From Neurospora tetraspora (taxonomy: Eukaryota > Ascomycota > Sordariomycetes > Sordariales > Sordariaceae), in assembly GCF_033439725.1 (NCBI RefSeq), contig NW_026944384.1, positions 3,162,001 to 3,226,000 on the forward strand: 64,000 nt of DNA, in the 5' to 3' direction. Under the pieces are notes generated by a model. That model was not told where the DNA came from and made no database searches. It worked only from the letters and a program-made list of their open reading frames with translations. Both the position numbers and the translations under genes were made by a program. Below, in pieces: positions 11,983-22,704 of this stretch (positions within the stretch are counted from its first letter, which is position 1; every line of letters starts with the position of its first letter).

Positions 11983-12251
11983 TATAATGGGTCTACGAAA
12001 GTATTGTATAGCGAATAATCGTATGAGGTTAAAATACTATATTTAATAGAAAAGAAAAGGATTACTCTAGAAGGGAGTAATTAACAGAAGGCTTTATGTA
12101 ATTAGAGCCAAGACCGTACGGGCTAAGCAAATATATAGGTCTGGCGAATTAGAGGGCTCGTATTAGCCTTAACGCTATATAATAACCCTTAGCTCGGCTT
12201 GGCACGCTTAGTAACAGCCAAGTATATTAACCGGGCGCTAGCCCTATAACA
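11983..12251 (+). repeat. 3' LTR of pol-less element (269 bp)
   Basis: Begins TATAATGGGTCTAC (RIP form of TGTAACGGGTCTGC) and ends CCCTATAACA. Exactly the same length as the 5' LTR. Confidence 0.88.
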
Positions 12252-12479
12252 TTAAGTATATAAAGAAGTTTGTAATTACTTAAAGGGCTTTAAATTACAA
12301 TTAGCTGTCGATTTCTTCTTTTATAAGGAAATAAAGGTAGGGGACTAGAAGTATTCAAATTTAACAGTAATTATAGACTAGTAATTTAAATTCGTTTATG
12401 TATATTATTAATTGATTTAGTCTTATCACGCTGTAACTATTTATAATATACAGTACTGCTTCTCTTCTTAATCTAGAGG

Positions 12480-13197
12480 GAAAACCGTATTACGGATGAA
12501 AACCTCTAGCTACCCCATTTCCAACCTTAACCTTAGCCCCCGCGCTTAATGCGCCACTTTACTACGTCGCGCTCGGAGGAGATTTTGGTTGCTTCGTCGT
12601 TTATTGTTTTTTCTTATCGTTATTTTATCGTCCCAGTAGATTTTCTAATACTTTTAATTAGCTAAGCCACTTCAAAATAAGACCCCGCCCCCCCTTCTAC
12701 CCAGGATCGGTACTACGGCGTCGGGTATTATTTCTTTTATCCTATCTTCAGGGTATTGAGGGTAAAGAGGAGGGAGGGTCTTACTTAGAATCTTCGCCGA
12801 TTAGCCTCTATCGGCTATATATACTATATATAGTATATATTTTTTGGTAGGCTGGGATTGGTGAGACTGGATTCTGATGCCGAGTTAGTACTGTAGCTCC
12901 GGAATGGATTTTGGAGGTGGAGTTCCAATTTTAAAACTCTATTAGCTGGAACAGAGAGAAAGGCCGTTTCTTCAAGTAGGGATAAGTTTTACACGTACCC
13001 AATTACGTATTGCTAGGGTTTTGGACTAGAGCGGGCCCTCCACATCTTTAACGCTTATTTAGGGAGGAAAGTGGGGAAGAAATTCCATCCGAAAAATCGG
13101 ATAAAAGAGAAGGGAGCGGGATTTGAACCTACGACCTTTCGGATAAAACCGAAGGTAAACTAAGTTCAGATCTTCCCAACTGAGCTATCCCCCCTAA
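12480..13197 (-). mobile_element. tRNA-derived SINE-like repeat, copy 1
   Basis: The minus strand starts with a tRNA-like head: GGGGGATAGCTCAGTTGGGAAG (polymerase III box A TAGCTCAGTTGG), then GGTTCAAATCCCGCTCC (box B). The head is followed by the shared tract TCCGATTTTTCGGATGGAAT and about 600 bp of body ending near AATACGGTTTTCC. A second copy at 40,264-40,808 shares head, tract, the AAAACCCTAG segment and the far end. The tRNA fold is degraded: its T stem is imperfect and the anticodon region cannot be assigned. It lies inside the copia element, between two parts of the integrase frame. Confidence 0.6.
13085..13197 (-). promoter_or_regulatory. Internal polymerase III promoter-like boxes of the SINE-like repeat
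   Basis: Box A (TAGCTCAGTTGG) and box B (GGTTCAAATCC, the RIP form of GGTTCGAATCC) lie on the minus strand in tRNA-like spacing. The same boxes occur at 40,735-40,808 with an intact GGTTCGAATCC. Confidence 0.55.
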
Positions 13198-16100
13198 GTA
13201 TATTATTTAGGTAATAAGGAAGCCGAATCTATTATTGCGTATTTAGAATCCTTTTGTATAGGGCTATAAACTTAATACTAAATTGTACTTTAAATAATCG
13301 AATATAATAATAAAATGATTAGTAATAAGAAAATTACCACCTAATTTACTATAAAGGGGACTAATATCGAACCCTTAACGCCTTATATATAAATTTAAAA
13401 TGGCAGCGTAGAGCGCTGAAGGGGTACAATTAAAACTAAGGGTACAATAATACAATTAAGTATAAATATTCCTTATAAACTATAAATAGAAATTACTAAA
13501 GTAGTTATATACTTATATAACTTAACCCTTAAGGCGGAATATTATTAGAAATTTCTCCAAAACCGATTCGAAACGTACTACTAATTTAGAAACGGTATCG
13601 TTCCTCTATTAAACCCCTCTCCTACTATCGTATACCTTAAAGTATATAGTTATAAAGCTTTTACTTTTATAATAAAAATTATAAAAGAATAGAGTAAATT
13701 AATAAAATTCAAGGACCGCGCTTAGGTCGGATATTTAATTAAATACTAATTAAGGAATATTTATAGGATCTAGAATCCTTATATTAATTCTATTGATATT
13801 ATACGAAACGTCGTATTTAATAAAAACGAGGTCTTTTATAATAATAACGTTAAAAGAATTTATAATACTCTTAATATTTCCTTTAAAGAACTAATTATAT
13901 AATTAAAAAATCTTTATTAAAAAAATATCGCGTAAGCAAACGTTTTATAAATTAAGGCTATACCCACTATAAATAATAGAATTCCTAGCCCCGTTATCTA
14001 AAACTTTCTTACCGAAACCGAAAATATACTAAGGGAAGAGGGGGAATTAGAGTTTCTAGAAATACAAACTCAATCTAAATCTTTAAAGGTCCCGTAGGTA
14101 CTAAAAATACTACTAAATTTAAAAATATTATAAGAGTCTCTAGAACCCTTACTATCGCTACCCATATAATTGCCGTTAGATTTCTAAGGTACAATCTTAA
14201 ATTCGAAGGATAAAAAAGAAGGCTATTTCCTTACGCTTCCTAATAATTTAACCGCATTTTTAATAACTGACTTCTTTCGTTCTCATAAAGAATTATAATT
14301 AATTATAAATTAATAGTTTTACTAGGCCGCGTCGTTCTTATTTACAAAGGGTAATCGATCTATAGGCTTCTAAGGAAATAAGGTCGTAGATTAAACTTTC
14401 TTAAAATAAATAAGAAAGAAGGGTATCGATATTAATCCTGGCTATAATCCTAAATTAAAAATAATAAAGCATATTATTAACCGCTATACAGTAAAGGGTA
14501 TATTAAAGACCTTCTATCGAATTAATTTTCTACCTCTTCTAAAGTATTATAGTAATTTCAATTCTTACTCTTTTAAGGAATTTTTTAAAATTATAAAAAA
14601 GAAATACTTGAATAAATATAAGGATAAGAAATCCTAAAAGTAAATCAATATCGAATAAGTGGGAAATAATAAAATATTCGGTTCGATATAAATACATAAT
14701 TACAAATTCGACCAAAACGGCCGGTTCCTAAATATAAGGCGCGTCTAATTATACGTAGGGACTAAAAATCTAAGGATAATATTCGTAAAATATACGCAGC
14801 GATTCTAATAATGAAATCGTTCTATATTCTAATAACTATAACCGCCTACTTTAATTACGATTTAACCTAGTATAATGTAAAGAACGCTTTCATCAATACT
14901 ATTCCTAATAAAGTAATATTTATAAAGGCTCCCTTTAAGTATATTAAAAAAGGCTAGATACTTTAATTACTACGCGCACTATATAACTTGTAGATATCTC
15001 CCCTTCTCTAATAATAGGAACTTATTAAGACCCTTATACTTATAAATATAAACATTCTCCCTATAGAGCCTAATATTCTAATTAAAAATAATATATTCCT
15101 CTTCTTCCACGTCGATAATATCGTTATTGCTTACAAGTACAAGGACAAAGAAATCGCTAAAATTAAAGGGGTAATAGTTACTATAAAAAGGAAATATTAA
15201 CTAATAGGTAGAAAATTATTAAAATAGTTTCTAAGTATCAAAATTATTCGAAACTGAAAGAAGAAATTAATTTAATTATTATAGCGCAACTATATTTAAA
15301 AAATCGTAGAGAAAATCAAACGTATAAAGAAGCTATACTTTACGCTTACAATTAAAGAAGAGCTCCTACCTTACTAAAATAGCGTAACTCCGTACAAAAT
15401 TTACATATATTAAATTAAAATTGGTTCGATTATCTATATCGCTATTACGTCGCGACTAAATATAGCCTTCCTAATCTCTAAATTCGCTTAATTTAATTTA
15501 AATCCAAATCTAACGTATTACGTAACTATAAATAAAATATTCCTCTATTTTCTAATAATTTAAAATTATACTCTTCAATTAAATAGTAAAAATTATTAGG
15601 ACTTTTATATTATAATTAACTCTTTATTTATAAATAATTCTCGTAATTGAAAGAATTTACAGATATTCGTACTTAAATTATTAAATACTATTATCGATTA
15701 ACGTACTAACAAATAAAATATAATTATAATATTATTTATAGAAGTTAAACTATTATCCTTCAACTAAGGAATTAAGGAGACAATCTACGCCCGCCGTCCT
15801 TTTAATAAATTTACCCTAAGATTCGAAAATTAAAAGGCTACGCTTATAAATCATAATAATAAATAAACAATATAATTTATTATAAAGGAGGGAATTTAAT
15901 TCATAATCAAATTTAAGTACATCGATATATATAAATACTAATTAAAATAAGCATAAAATAGAAAATTAGTAAATATAGTTTACGTGCCTACTAAGGAGCA
16001 AATTGCGGATAGCTTTATAAAGAGCCTCCTTCCTGTAGTATATTTAAAATTTATAGAATAATTAGGATTTATAAAATTATACTGGCTATAAATTCAATTG

Positions 16101-16365
16101 CGAAAGCTTAATAACGGAAATATCGTTGTAAACCGCCCAAAGGGTATAAAAGATTCTACAAAGGAAGATTCGAGTAATGAATCGGTAAGTGTAATAGTAA
16201 GTATAATAAGGTAAGATTCTTACGAGTAAAAGTCTGAAAGCTACTATAACGAAGAAGTAATTTAGGAATAGCATTATTTCTAGCTAATTTTAGGAGGATT
16301 TTAAGGCATTTCAGGGCATATCTAGGTAGATCTGGCGTAGTTTATATACTAGATTTAAGGGGGTG

Positions 16366-16530
16366 TATTAGAGGCTAGGGGATCTACTAGGCGTATACGT
16401 GCCCAGCTGGACTGGGATATGCGGAATTTTTACCCAGATGCCAGAGCTTCGAGTCTGCAGAGCCAGTCTTACACATACATACAATCAAGCTACGTTGAAC
16501 CCCATATCGATCATTACCAGTAATATCACA
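16366..16530 (+). repeat. 3' LTR of copia element (165 bp)
   Basis: Begins TATTAGAGGCTAGGGGATCT and ends AATATCACA, directly after a purine tract. Same length as the 5' LTR. The target duplication ACAAT follows at 16,531-16,535. Confidence 0.92.
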
Positions 16531-16535
16531 ACAAT

Positions 16536-16857
16536 CCCCAGTCCGATGTGGAGGGCGTGGAGAATTGGATTTGTCCCGTCCAGCTCTCGAGTCCCGTCGT
16601 CGTCTTCCGTCTGTTCCTCTCCTCCACCCTTTTCCTCCGACGTCCATCTTCCACTTTTTTGTCCTCCGTTCCACAACCACACGCCCGTCCCCACCACGCT
16701 ATACGACGTCCGATTTCCGACATGACCAAGAGCAGCCGTCTCAGCTGCTAACAAACGACTTATGCATACAGTAATTAGCATGCATTCTTACCTGTAGCGA
16801 TTGCGCATGTAGTGGGTGACACCTCACCTCGCCCACCGAGACCACCACCAGCCAAAC
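16536..16857 (+). promoter_or_regulatory. Residual proximal promoter/leader of the C2H2 factor
   Basis: About 320 bp between the copia target duplication and the first in-frame ATG at 16,858. It is strongly C/T-rich (16,590-16,700), as in fungal leaders. No TATA box is obvious. Any regulatory site further upstream has been moved 8.6 kb away by the insertion. Confidence 0.45.
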
Positions 16858-19665
16858 ATGTCGGTCCAGCAGCAACAACTCCCGCTCCCCGATGGCCCCG
16901 GCCCTCATTCCACCGGATCCGCCACCGGCGCAACTACCACTGCCGGCGCCGTCCCCCCTTCCACTAGCTCCGTCGCCTCACCATCCCCCGGTCCGGCTTA
17001 TAAGCGCGCAAGCCGCAAAGGCGCGACTAAGCGTTTTGCCTGCAACTATGAGGACTGCAACAAGGTGTATTCTAGGGCCGAACACCTCCAGCGCCATCAG
17101 CTCAACCACGATCCCAAGGAGATATACCGATGCGATTTCGCCGGTTGCGAACAGCAGTTCGTTCGCGCCGATCTCCTATCACGCCATAAAAAGCGGCATT
17201 CGGCCTCGTATGTTCCCCGAAACCGCTTACCTAGCTTCAGCACCCCCAAAGACCACCATGACCTGCCCACTCCAGGCCAATCAACCTCCTCCCAGGGACA
17301 GACGCCCGCCTCGTCCGCTTCTCACCAGGTAGCCATCGAGTCTCGCTCCATCTTCCAAGGCGCCCCCCATGATGCTGCCATCCTCCTCATTCCTGATTCC
17401 CGCTCGCAACAACCGCAATCGCAGCACCAGGCTCTGCCGTCTCTCCAGCATCTCCAGTCCCACCATCAGCAGCATCAGCAACAGGGGCACCATTCGCACC
17501 ATCAGAGCTCGTCAGCCATGGGCCAGCATGCGAACTCTCACTGGGCATCTCCAACAACCAACATATCTTCTAAGAATGAGTATTTCCAACGCAATGCGAA
17601 CCATGGCCATATAGCTAGTCAACAGCCGCCCCTTCTACCATATAACCCAAACGTCGACTTCCCCAGCGAGGACCTGGCCAGAGAGAACTTCGCCGTCTGG
17701 CTGTTCAACCCGCAAGACTACAACTGCGACCTCGGCGTCTCCCATCTCCCATTTCTCGATGGCGGACTCGAGTCGGCATTGAACAACAACATTCATTACG
17801 ACTATGACTCCATCACCAGCGGTCGCTCTCAGGTCGATAGTACTCCTACCCGGGTCACCGAGCCCGACAGCGATTTCATTACCGAGGCCCGTCTCCAGGA
17901 ACTATCCAGCCTGTTCTTCGCATACAATGCGACGCAATTAAGATCCAGACCCAATGGCCTGCGCATCACAGAGGTTGTCGACAAAAGTGGCTGTGGAACT
18001 ATGCCGGTCCTGAATCTCGAAATGACGCGCGACTGCTTGCAGGAGTATTGGGACCATGTGTCGGCTCGCCTCCCAATTGTTCACCAACCCACCTTCTCTT
18101 ACAATAAGTGCTCGGTGCACCTCCTCCTAGTCATGATTGCGTTGGGCGCTGCATCGCTTCGCATGAGAAACTGTGGCGACTGCTACACCCACTACGACGT
18201 CGTTGCCGACATTATCGTCCTCGGTGTGCGGTTGGATATACTGGGCACGGAGGAGGCGATTCCGCCTATAGCATTATGGGTTGCGCAGGCGTTAGTCTTA
18301 CTTGAATTCTACGAGAAGCTCTACTCGTCCAGACTCCTACACGAGCGAGCCCAAACCTACCACCCAGTCCTTTTCAACCTTCTACGTCGAGGAAGTCCAC
18401 TCATCGGCCGCTCAGGTAGCGAATCGCCTCCAGAACCAACCGGCTCTGCAGATTATAACGGCAACATCACTCAAAACGTCACGAACCTGGACTCTCGAAC
18501 TTGGTGGTCTCGATGGGCGCAAACAGAGTCAATGCATCGCGTTGTCTTTGCCGCTTTTATGTTGGATATCACTCATGCAGCCATGTTTGGTCATAAAGCC
18601 GACATGGTGCCATATGAGATACAGCTACCTCTACCATGCGATGATAATCTGTGGTCGGCTTCGAATCCTGACAATGTTCGCCAGCTCGATCAAAATCTCC
18701 GAATGTATGGCGTCAAGCCAGTATCGTTCCTTGAGGGGCTGAAACTCGCAATTCACGGCAAAGAAGTCATGACCCATTCATTTGGCCGCATGATCATCAT
18801 GTCAGGCCTCCTCAGTGTCGGCTGGCATCTTCGACGCAAAGAAACACACAATCTGATGGATCTTACAAAGATTCCCAACAGCAAAAGTGACAGCTGGAAG
18901 ATGACTCTGTTGAGCGCGTTTGATCAATGGAAGGCCTACTTCGACAAAGCCCAGGGGTCTCTAGGAGGGTCAAACATGGTTGATCCCATTGTGCCCTATA
19001 CCGGTTCAAACGGCCCGATACAGAGTGCCGCAGTGCTCTATCATTTGGCGCAGTTCAGTTTGTTTACTGACATTCTGGATTGCCAGATCCTTGCCGGCGC
19101 GAAACGTCTCTTGGGCCAAAAAATATCAGATCAAGCCTATATCAAGGTTGTGCCCAAAATGAAGGCCTGGGCAAGCATACCAGGCACTCGCCATGCGATT
19201 CTTCATGCCTACAAGGTACTCCATTGTATCCTTGTTGACCCACGAGGAAACAAGGGCGAGCAGAATTGGCAAAACAAAGGCCACGGGCTTCCACCGATCA
19301 CTATGCAGCCATACTCTTGCCGCAATGAGCCTGATCCGCACCGGCCGTGGATCATGTATTACGCTGCCCTAAGCATATGGGCCTTTGTCCGTGCTTCTAC
19401 ACTTACTAATGTTGCGCCCGTCTCGAGTATCAGTTCTCGCTCCAGGAAACCCGAGCAAGTCAACTTCAATCGCGTTGCCGCTTATCTCTCCAAAGTCGCA
19501 GCTCTTTCCGAGTTGCCGGAATCTGCCGCAGCTGGCCTCAAGGATGGGTTACCTGAATTGCTCGACGTCCTGTGCTCAGTCCTCTATGAAGCCAACTCGG
19601 AACTTCTCAAAGAGGCATGTGAGCGGCTCACTTGTTGCAAAGACATTCTTACCTCGGAGCAGTGA
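16858..19665 (+). CDS. C2H2 zinc-finger transcription factor with Fungal_trans domain
   Basis: An intronless gene of 935 codons. The frame opens at GTG 16,816; the first in-frame ATG is 16,858 (ACATGTCG). Two tandem C2H2 fingers, each C-x4-C-x12-H-x3-H, begin near residues 62 (CNYEDC...HQLNH) and 92 (CDFAGC...HKKRH). They are preceded by a basic stretch (KRASRKGATKR). A Gln/His/Ser-rich low-complexity segment spans about 182-225. The Fungal_trans (PF04082-type) regulatory domain starts near 393 (CLQEYWDHVSARLPIVHQPTF) and continues for about 300 residues. This architecture fits fungal C2H2/Fungal_trans regulators of the Zas1/Klf1 type, acting in the nucleus. Targets cannot be inferred. The coding sequence shows no RIP even though the copia LTR ends about 330 bp upstream. 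Confidence 0.9.
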   Translation: MSVQQQQLPLPDGPGPHSTGSATGATTTAGAVPPSTSSVASPSPGPAYKRASRKGATKRFACNYEDCNKVYSRAEHLQRHQLNHDPKEIYRCDFAGCEQQFVRADLLSRHKKRHSASYVPRNRLPSFSTPKDHHDLPTPGQSTSSQGQTPASSASHQVAIESRSIFQGAPHDAAILLIPDSRSQQPQSQHQALPSLQHLQSHHQQHQQQGHHSHHQSSSAMGQHANSHWASPTTNISSKNEYFQRNANHGHIASQQPPLLPYNPNVDFPSEDLARENFAVWLFNPQDYNCDLGVSHLPFLDGGLESALNNNIHYDYDSITSGRSQVDSTPTRVTEPDSDFITEARLQELSSLFFAYNATQLRSRPNGLRITEVVDKSGCGTMPVLNLEMTRDCLQEYWDHVSARLPIVHQPTFSYNKCSVHLLLVMIALGAASLRMRNCGDCYTHYDVVADIIVLGVRLDILGTEEAIPPIALWVAQALVLLEFYEKLYSSRLLHERAQTYHPVLFNLLRRGSPLIGRSGSESPPEPTGSADYNGNITQNVTNLDSRTWWSRWAQTESMHRVVFAAFMLDITHAAMFGHKADMVPYEIQLPLPCDDNLWSASNPDNVRQLDQNLRMYGVKPVSFLEGLKLAIHGKEVMTHSFGRMIIMSGLLSVGWHLRRKETHNLMDLTKIPNSKSDSWKMTLLSAFDQWKAYFDKAQGSLGGSNMVDPIVPYTGSNGPIQSAAVLYHLAQFSLFTDILDCQILAGAKRLLGQKISDQAYIKVVPKMKAWASIPGTRHAILHAYKVLHCILVDPRGNKGEQNWQNKGHGLPPITMQPYSCRNEPDPHRPWIMYYAALSIWAFVRASTLTNVAPVSSISSRSRKPEQVNFNRVAAYLSKVAALSELPESAAAGLKDGLPELLDVLCSVLYEANSELLKEACERLTCCKDILTSEQ

Positions 19666-19939
19666 TGGTGGTATACAATGGGGCAAAACATTTCCTGCAC
19701 CTAATAGGAACGAGTCACATGGCACATTTGGAAGACAATGTATGTATGCTTCCTTTTCTATAATGTCATTGGCGGTAAACCGAAGCAGTTATCTGACCAT
19801 CTATGAAGTCTAGAATCTTTCGGCGCACCACTGTGCGTATGGGAGAGCTCAAACGCGCCGGCTAGTCCGGTTATTGAGAATCCCTTGTGAATCCGCGCCG
19901 GATAACCATCGACTGCGCGTGTGGCGCTGTCAATATCCA

Positions 19940-21532
19940 TCACAGCTTGAAGTATCCCCTCCACAGCTTCCGCAGAATGCCCTCAGGATCCCACTTCAGT
20001 GCGACTTGCTTCAGCTTGGCATGATTATCAGCTCCATAACTCTCGAACACGCTTTGCCTGTTACCGGCGTAGTTGGCATAGACAAAGCCATGACTCAAGC
20101 CCCTGCTCTTAGCAAGGTCGTTGATTTTACCAATCACTTCCTCAGAGCTCCTCTCCATCAAGTCGTCAAGCGCACTATCCGCCCACTGTGCCGTCAACTG
20201 GATCAGCATCAGGGGGCCATCGCTCTGCTTCAGACCCAGCGCGTTCCCACCGTTTGCCTCCATGGCCTTCAGCACGTTGAGTGGGATAGCTTGGTATGCC
20301 AAGAAGGGAGTCACCGCAGAGCCCTTTGCGACGGCTAGAAGCTTCTCAACATGGTCCTGCCAAAGAGGTACGATGTCGATGAGAAGGGAAGGATCAGTAG
20401 CCTTGACTGTCGTATCCCACCATGTTTGGCGGGAACCGTATGGGACGTCAATCTCACGAGACACGGTCGACACGTTGACGATGGATTTAGTCTTCATGAT
20501 GGTCGGCAGGGACTCGAAAGGCTCGAACACTCCAGGGACGCTCTCATGCGCACTGTCAGCCGTGTTCGGCAAGTCTGCATGGAACAGGTCGCTAATCACA
20601 GCGTAGCCACCCAGCATATCCATGTGCGTCAAGACCATGTAGCTGTGCGCCTTGTTGTCGGCGGGCATGCCGTTAACAGTCAGATTCTGATACGCGGAGA
20701 TGGCGGAGGCGTTCGCTGCGCCGGGGATGATGAGACTGTTGTGCCAAATATTGCCGCCTGGTTGCTCGTACGCCGCGACGTCGAACCGGGTCACGATGCC
20801 GAAGTTGGAGCCGCCTCCGCCGCGCAATGCCCAATACAGATCCTCATTCTTAGTGGGAGAAGCATTGACGATCTGACCGGAAGCGAGAACGATCTCGTAG
20901 TTGCGCACGTTGTCACACGCCCAGCCGTACATCCCAGAGAAGTACGAGAGACCTCCGCCGAGAATCAGACCACTGACGCCTACGTCGGCCACACGGCCGC
21001 CGACGACCACGAGTCCCAGCGTATCGAGGGCCTCGGAGACATTGATCCATCTGTTTCCAGCGCCAATCGATACCGTCTTACGATCCGATGACACGTTGAG
21101 GGTGGTGAGATACATCAGGTCGATGGTGACGCCGCCATCGGAGTTGGAACCGCCTGCGAAAGCGGTGTGGCCACCACCTTTGACGGAGAACTGGGTGTTC
21201 AGTGAGGCAAGCACCTTCACGGTCGCCGCGACTTCGAACGCATCCTTAGGCGCCACGAAGCAGGCGGGCGCGATGTTGTCGGTTTGGCGGATGGACCAGT
21301 AGTTGTTCTCCTGGGCATATGTGGGCGAGTCGGGATAGTTAACGCGCCCATGAGGGAGAGCAAGGTCGATAGCTTTGCACTGGATGAGGGGAATGTCAGC
21401 TTGGGTTCAGATTGCAATGAGATGCTGGGGTCTTACTGCCGTGTCTGATGACGGAGACCACAGAGTACAGCTTGCTGCGGTCGCGAGGGCGAGGGCACCA
21501 AGCAAAATCTTGTTAAGGCCCGAGGACAGCAT
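19940..21532 (-). CDS. Secreted FAD-linked oxidoreductase (berberine-bridge-like)
   Basis: A 511-residue protein from two exons, 21,532-21,437 and 21,379-19,940, with a 57-bp GTAAGA...CAG intron. The N-terminus is a signal peptide (MLSSGLNKILLGALALATAAS). The FAD_binding_4 domain has SVKGGGHTAFAGGSNSDGGV, whose His (about 103) is the usual 8-alpha-histidyl FAD attachment. GVSGLILGGGLSYFSGMYGWACDNV and LYWALRGGGGSNFGIVT follow. The position of the second, cysteinyl FAD link of bicovalent members is occupied by Arg (VVGGRVADVG), so a single covalent link is expected. The C-terminal BBE motif is WDPEGILRKLWRGYFKL. Such enzymes oxidise alcohols, sugars or secondary metabolites; the substrate is unknown. 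The TF gene ends 275 bp away on the opposite strand (convergent). Confidence 0.88.
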
Positions 21533-22612
21533 GATGAAGGTTTGAGATGGTGGGGTTTGTTGGCATTAAACGGCGCAGCTGTCAAAGCTGTCAAGTTGTG
21601 TTTGGTCCCTGTCGATACTGTGCCATAACGTGCGCACAGGTGGCCGCTATATATTCGAACGTTAATGCGGAATTAATTTTATCCCTTATAAGGATAAAAG
21701 AGGATCGAGGCTTCGGGGGTTAAGTTCCACGAATCGATCTTGACATGCAACCTGGAACACATGTGAAGATGAGGGACTAACCGTACTATCGGGTCATATC
21801 AAAATGCCCATTGTTCAAAATAGGAATGTCCATGTTGATTCCAGGGTCATGGATTCCCTTCTTTTGCGCTTGGACAAGGGACGAGAAACTGATATTGTTA
21901 CGTTCCCCGCAAATCTTCATTACCAAGTCCGACCTGCGCGGTGATAACCCCACTCGAGATCCGGGACGGAGTGTTCCCGAGGAGGAGGTGAGCCCTAGAA
22001 CTATCAACTAACGGATATAAACACACTGTGTACTATCCTGCCACGCACATGTCTTTCCAAGCTTCTAACCAATGCCATGCACACAGTGCGACCAACTCCT
22101 TGATCTTGATCAGGGACAGCACAGCACGTGGACGACAGAGCATCATTGGAATCCATTCCCACCTTTCTTGATGGGAAGTGTCTCTTCCGGGCCGCGTACT
22201 TGCACTTCACCGCTTGCTAGTTTTGTCGAATGTACGGATGTCGAGCTTTCCGATGGGGAACTCCGTTGCAAAACCAAGTTGAACTGGCGCTAGCACATCA
22301 TGAATGGGATGCGTCTCCAAGCTGGACTCTGATTTGGAGGAAGGCTTGGAGAAAGACAAGCTAGGTAGCCGAACAGCACAGCATCATCGTTGTCACCGTG
22401 TAAAGAACTGCCTGGGTCCTGAAGAGAAATCATCTGAATGATGGCAGCCAGAAAACAGAATTATCAATCACCAAGGTTGCAGTAACAAAACATACATGAT
22501 TAAGAAGCAACGCCTCGGGCGATATTGCAATAGCATTGTACATAGTAACATCACCTACCCGTTTTTCACCACATAACTACAATTTCAGGACCTGATTTTC
22601 AACAACAACCAA
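21533..22612. other. Intergenic, no gene supported
   Basis: About 1.1 kb holding the promoter of the FAD oxidase (toward 21,533) and the upstream flank of tRNA-Leu. Open frames near 21.8-22.3 kb overlap on both strands and carry no recognisable motif. Confidence 0.5.
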
Positions 22613-22704
22613 GGCAAGATGGCCGAGCGGTCTAAGGCGCTGTGTTCAGGTTCTTCTGAGTATCGCAGTCCGAAAGGGCGTGGGTTCGAATCCCACTCTT
22701 GTCA
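22613..22704 (+). tRNA. tRNA-Leu(CAG) with intron
   Basis: The acceptor GGCAAGA pairs with TCTTGTC, discriminator A. Box A is GGCCGAGCGGTCTAAGGC and box B is GGTTCGAATCC. The anticodon stem CTGTG/CGCAG encloses TTCAGG, a 12-base intron (TTCTTCTGAGTA) and T, giving anticodon CAG with the intron after position 37. The long variable arm (TCCGAAAGGG) is typical of Leu. A T-run follows within 30-60 bases (terminator TTTTTTTT at about 22,785). Confidence 0.92.

Larger units (their letters stand above)
10003..12251 (+). mobile_element. Complete 2.25-kb LTR element without recognisable pol, nested in copia
   Basis: Two 269-bp LTRs (10,003-10,271 and 11,983-12,251) flank 1.7 kb of AT-rich interior. 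The 5-bp flanks are TTAAA and TTAAG, a target duplication that differs by one G-to-A transition as RIP would produce. The host copia integrase frame is broken at this point. The interior has degraded open stretches, including an acidic piece (NKEEEEAKRKELPSNF, about 11.2 kb), but no reverse transcriptase, RNase H or integrase motif that I can find. It is probably non-autonomous (LARD/TRIM-like), possibly with its own small ORF. A truncated relative lies at 1-770. Confidence 0.85.
7897..16530 (+). mobile_element. Ty1/copia retrotransposon, RIP-degraded, with nested insertions
   Basis: A complete element bounded by 165-bp LTRs and a perfect 5-bp target duplication ACAAT (7892-7896 and 16,531-16,535). 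With stops read as Gln/Trp, the plus strand gives the copia order. There is gag with a degraded zinc knuckle (about 8.2-9.3 kb) and protease-type sequence ending VLIPGIIYNLISLK (9.4-9.7 kb). Integrase follows in two pieces (9.7-10.0 and 13.3-13.9 kb), then RT with YNVKNAFINTIPNKVIFIKAP and HVDNIVIAY (14.7-15.3 kb), and RNase H ending VPTKEQIADSFIKSL (to about 16.06 kb). A polypurine tract (AAGGGGGTG) abuts the 3' LTR. Two insertions interrupt it: the LTR element at 10,003-12,251 and the SINE-like repeat near 12.48-13.2 kb. It is certainly inactive. Confidence 0.93.

Noticed and set aside
20351-21091. 246-codon plus-strand frame opposite the FAD oxidase
   Set aside because: Antisense shadow; the minus strand carries the FAD and BBE motifs.
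21786-22293. Several 65-75 codon frames between the FAD oxidase and tRNA-Leu
   Set aside because: Overlap on both strands, no motif, no convincing splice sites.
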